Assembly: GCA_027576995.1 (NCBI GenBank) | Contig: JANBQC010000565.1 | Coordinates: forward strand, 8,304-18,477 | Length of the DNA: 10,174 bases | From: Dimargaris cristalligena | Taxonomy: Eukaryota; Kickxellomycota; Dimargaritomycetes; Dimargaritales; Dimargaritaceae | Direction of reading: 5' to 3' | Shown: positions 7,898 through 10,174 of the stretch, in pieces | How positions within the stretch are numbered: the stretch's first letter is position 1 | Layout of the letters: each line of letters opens with the position of its first letter | The notes under the pieces: model-generated | Seen by the model: only the letters and a program-made list of their open reading frames with translations | Databases searched by the model: none | Told to the model about the DNA's origin: nothing | Position numbers and translations under genes: made by a program

Positions 7898-9141
7898 TTA
7901 GCAGAAAGTCGAAGGGCGGTTGGCAACCACCAGGGAGCGGTGACGTCTGTCGGCGGGGCGAATGACACGGTGGGTCAGAGGGAAGCTGAGGTTCTTGACC
8001 AGAAGCTGCTTGATGTAAGGGCGACGGACGTCCTTGGCGGCGACCTCAGCCACACGGATGACCTGGATCGAGGAGAAACGGGCACGGTGACGAGCAGCCA
8101 TGTCGTTGTCTAGAGAGTTTAAGAAATTAAAGATATATGTAGATATATATTGATTATTAAATAAAATACAGGAGATAGGGGAACTCAGTCGAAGCCGTAT
8201 CGCGCAGCTATGCGTATTCCCCAAACTCATAACAAGAGGCATGTACACAAGCTAAAGCTCAGTCCATAGCAGATGCCTCGCAAACCCACATGGGGTTGGA
8301 GGATTCCAGATTCGGAATGGGTCAGAACAGTGCGAATAAAGCATTCAAATACTTACAGCAAGCCTCGACGGCAGCGACGCGGGACAGTTCGCGGTATTCC
8401 TTGTACATGTTGTGGGTACCGGAACGGGAGTCGTAACGCAGCCAGATACCGAAGTTCTTGATGCGCAGAGGGTTCTTCTCGAGGATCTTGTTGAAGCCCA
8501 CGATCTCGCCCTTGGTCTTCTTGACCTTCTTCAAGCGGTTCAGGAAGTACCAGAAACGGCTCTTGGCGACCACATCGTTGGGCGCAAAGATGCGCATGCG
8601 GTAGAGACGAGGGCTGGGGTCGGTCTCAGTGGGAACCTTACGGCCCACAATCGAGTACTCGGAGAACTGTAGGATGGAACGGTCAGCGCACGAGGGGAGA
8701 GCGATGGATGAATAGGGGGGAAAATGTATAGATGATATAGACGGTGCGAGTAGAGAGTTAGTCTTCAAGCATGGGTTTACACTAGTAGCTATTCGGGCAG
8801 AGGGTGGCTCGCTGTACAAAGTAGGTATATCCGGCCGTCGCCACCACCTGGTCCCTCGCGAATATCGACTGCATTTTCCACGGTGCCCGTCGGCGGAAAC
8901 CATCGGTCATTTTTGCCATGGCTCGACACGATTTCACAAGCCCTGCGATACAGACGGATGGATGGATGGGTTGGTAAGCCATTATATGATATCCATCCAT
9001 CCATCCATCCATTTGGACGGTTCACCAACATATCGACGGGTCGGACGGACTATACGGGTTCGACAGAGGGGGATATGTTGGTAACGGCGGTGACGGTGAC
9101 AGATCTAGACGGGGAGAGTATCGGCCACTTACGCGAGACAT
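7898..9141 (-). CDS. RPL20: large-subunit ribosomal protein eL20 (L18a/L20), 176 aa, three exons
   Basis: eL20 (yeast Rpl20, animal RPL18A) is a structural protein of the 60S ribosomal subunit. Exons are 9141-9133, 8666-8357 and 8109-7898; introns are 9132-8667 (GTAAGT...CAG, phase 0) and 8356-8110 (GTAAGT...TAG, phase 1). Exon 1 is only ATG-TCT-CGC. The joined start [17 protein letters not shown] aligns with yeast MAHFKEYQVIGRRLPTE, which fixes the start codon and the first junction. Family hallmarks are [18 protein letters not shown] (27-44), [19 protein letters not shown] (80-98), [20 protein letters not shown] (98-117, spanning the second junction), LSFPLTHRV (147-155) and the C-terminus RPSTFC. 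Length equals that of the human protein and is close to the 172 residues of yeast. No residue loss or frameshift is seen. A very short first exon followed by a long intron is common in fungal ribosomal protein genes. Confidence 0.98.
8110..8356 (-). other. intron 2 of eL20 (247 nt)
   Basis: A GTAAGT donor at 8356-8351 and a TAG acceptor at 8112-8110 bound this AT-rich intron. It contains one short compact fold: GGGGAA (8178-8183) pairs with TTCCCC (8217-8222), and inside it CGCA (8203-8206) pairs with TGCG (8211-8214). I could not identify clear box C/D or H/ACA snoRNA motifs. Confidence 0.85.
8956..9010. repeat. inverted GGAT/ATCC tetranucleotide repeat (potential hairpin)
   Basis: The left arm GGATGGATGGATGG (8956-8969) is the exact reverse complement of CCATCCATCCATCC in the right-hand array (8991-9012, about five ATCC units). 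The loop is roughly 22-30 nt depending on register. The right array is longer than the left arm, so several pairing registers are possible. Confidence 0.85.
9024..9082. repeat. 11-bp perfect inverted repeat in eL20 intron 1
   Basis: ACCAACATATC (9024-9034) and GATATGTTGGT (9072-9082) are exact reverse complements around a 37-nt loop. The outer arm begins about 50 nt inside the 5' splice site of intron 1. Together with the adjacent GGAT/ATCC hairpin this forms two consecutive stem-loops near the donor. Confidence 0.8.
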
Positions 9142-10174
9142 GGCGACGACGTATGTATAAGCTGAAGGAAGGAGACAACCAGCTAAGAAGAGGAAAGGGG
9201 GGATCACGGCAGTTCGAGGTGCTCTGGATTCTTGTATAGCCTGGGCTAGTTGTATCTCTTGCTCATCCTTCCTGTCTTTTGATTAGGAGGCCTTTATTTC
9301 TATGATCGTGTGTTTTCCCTCCCACCCTGAGTGCGCTCTATTCTCCTCCCCTCTCCACATGGCCAACTTAGCGGTGAATATGGAATTTGCATGTATACGA
9401 TGTTAATTTAGTCACGTGACTATTGGTTGGTATTTGAACCATAGTTGAAATTCCAGATATTAACCACATAGCTACAACCTGCCCTTAAAATGTGGGCGAG
9501 ATTCACCTTAATTGTATAAAACTTCGATCATGATATTTATGTAAAAACATGCAAACGGATTACTTTCCACACGTTAAAGCAATTGCTTCAACCCGATTTT
9601 ATAAGACTGGATTGAGCCTGCCCCCAACATAGTAGCTTAGTGTCGACTCTGACCGATTCAGTTCGATAACTCCCGCTACTTAGGTTGGCATGAAGCCCAA
9701 TTTCCCTCACAGTCGGCCCATAGAGTCCACAGACTCAACAACATCCATCGTGTCTCACTCTGGTAGCTCGACAAAGATAGCCTCGGCTTTATTTCTGGCT
9801 TATCGGGTGGCCAGTTGGGTTATAACGGCCTACTCGGCCAATAACAGCACTAGTGTAACAGCTGGCGGGAGTAAATCCACCCGTCTCGATGGCTCCTATC
9901 AAACCTAAGCGCACCCGCTTTCTTATTTAAAAAGGTTCCTTCTATTATTATACCTATGCAATAAACCGGTTACTCTCTATCCCAACTGTCTCTATATGTC
10001 CCGTAACAGGGAAGTGTGTGTAGTCCATGGAACCCGCTGTATGAAACGGCAGGCTTGGCAGACCTGTAATTCAATGAATAATAGCACTGCCAATGGATGT
10101 ACAGATGGCCGTGGCCAGGGTAGGACACGGGAGACCAGTGGGTCCTATAGCAGAGCAAGGTGGAAAACCCCCTC
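9142..10174. other. eL20 upstream region and intergenic DNA, no further gene seen
   Basis: The minus-strand leader next to the eL20 ATG includes a pyrimidine-rich run around 9187-9206 (CCCCCCTTTCCTCTTCTTAG), which could be a leader element or the acceptor of an untranslated intron. The E-box and CCAAT pair lies at 9411-9426, and a 12-bp palindrome AAGCAATTGCTT at 9577-9588. From about 9600 to 9910 both strands have short open stretches, but none gives a recognisable domain. Confidence 0.5.
9411..9426 (-). promoter_or_regulatory. GTCACGTGAC palindrome with adjacent CCAAT box upstream of eL20
   Basis: GTCACGTGAC (9411-9420) is a perfect 10-bp palindrome with the CACGTG core bound by bHLH factors such as Cbf1. 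On the minus strand it is immediately preceded by CCAAT (9426-9422), a possible HAP/NF-Y site. The pair lies about 270 nt upstream of the eL20 ATG, a sensible promoter distance. Cbf1-type sites are known in ribosomal protein promoters of several fungi; use here is inferred. Confidence 0.5.

Larger units (their letters stand above)
8667..9132 (-). other. intron 1 of eL20 (466 nt), with two inverted repeats
   Basis: The intron begins GTAAGT and ends CTACAG. A good branch-like sequence, GCTGACC, lies about 20 nt before the acceptor. It is the longest intron in the window. Its donor half contains the inverted repeats at 8956-9010 and 9024-9082, both placed to fold in the pre-mRNA. Short open frames inside it have no protein similarity that I recognise. 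Confidence 0.9.

Noticed and set aside
8782..9239. Open frames of 61-118 codons across eL20 exon 1 and intron 1 on both strands
   Set aside because: They cross well-supported splice sites, run through the ATCC repeat (giving DGWMDG-like or HPSIHP-like repeats) and lack any recognisable motif.
9700..9908. Minus-strand reading GLIGAIETGGFTPASCY followed by SAVIGRVGRYNPTGHP, vaguely like the end of a Ty1/copia reverse transcriptase domain
   Set aside because: The catalytic landmarks (such as TRPD and YxDD) are absent, stops follow, and the match is only a few residues. It is most likely chance, although a sensitive profile search could test it.

Overview
This looks like nuclear DNA from a fungus. 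All three confident protein genes lie on the minus strand and are interrupted by GT-AG introns of about 150-470 nt with GTAAGT, GTAGGT or GTACGT donors. The proteins (an acyl-CoA-synthetase-like protein, the cell-cycle protein Cks1 and ribosomal protein eL20) are typically eukaryotic, and Cks1 and eL20 resemble yeast as well as animal homologues. Intron density and intron length suggest an early-diverging, zygomycete-type lineage, but that placement is inference. No bacterial operons, rRNA, convincing tRNA, CRISPR array or intact mobile element is visible.

Layout from left to right. Bases 1-22 are a TA repeat. Bases 83-408 may hold a very small minus-strand gene, of which only the first exon is reasonably supported. 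Bases 409-1106 are intergenic and carry a TCACGTGAC box and the probable poly(A) signal of the next gene. Bases 1107-3708 hold a three-exon gene for a 729-residue long-chain acyl-CoA synthetase homologue whose catalytic motifs are all replaced; this is the most unusual item in the window. Bases 3709-5137 are intergenic. Bases 5138-6069 hold CKS1 in four exons, including a 19-nt micro-exon that simple ORF calling does not show. Bases 6070-7897 are a long region without a recognisable gene. Bases 7898-9141 hold ribosomal protein eL20 in three exons: a three-codon first exon, then a 466-nt intron containing two inverted repeats. Bases 9142-10174 contain the eL20 promoter region, with a perfect GTCACGTGAC palindrome next to a CCAAT box, and no recognisable gene beyond it.

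The genes do not form a pathway. eL20 and Cks1 are housekeeping genes of ribosome assembly and cell-cycle control. The acyl-CoA-synthetase-like protein keeps its fold and a probable membrane anchor but has probably lost adenylation chemistry. The three TCACGTGAC sites all lie between genes and upstream of minus-strand genes, so a shared bHLH-type regulator is possible but unproven. The splice models were built by joining exons where reading phase and homology agree; transcript data would settle them.
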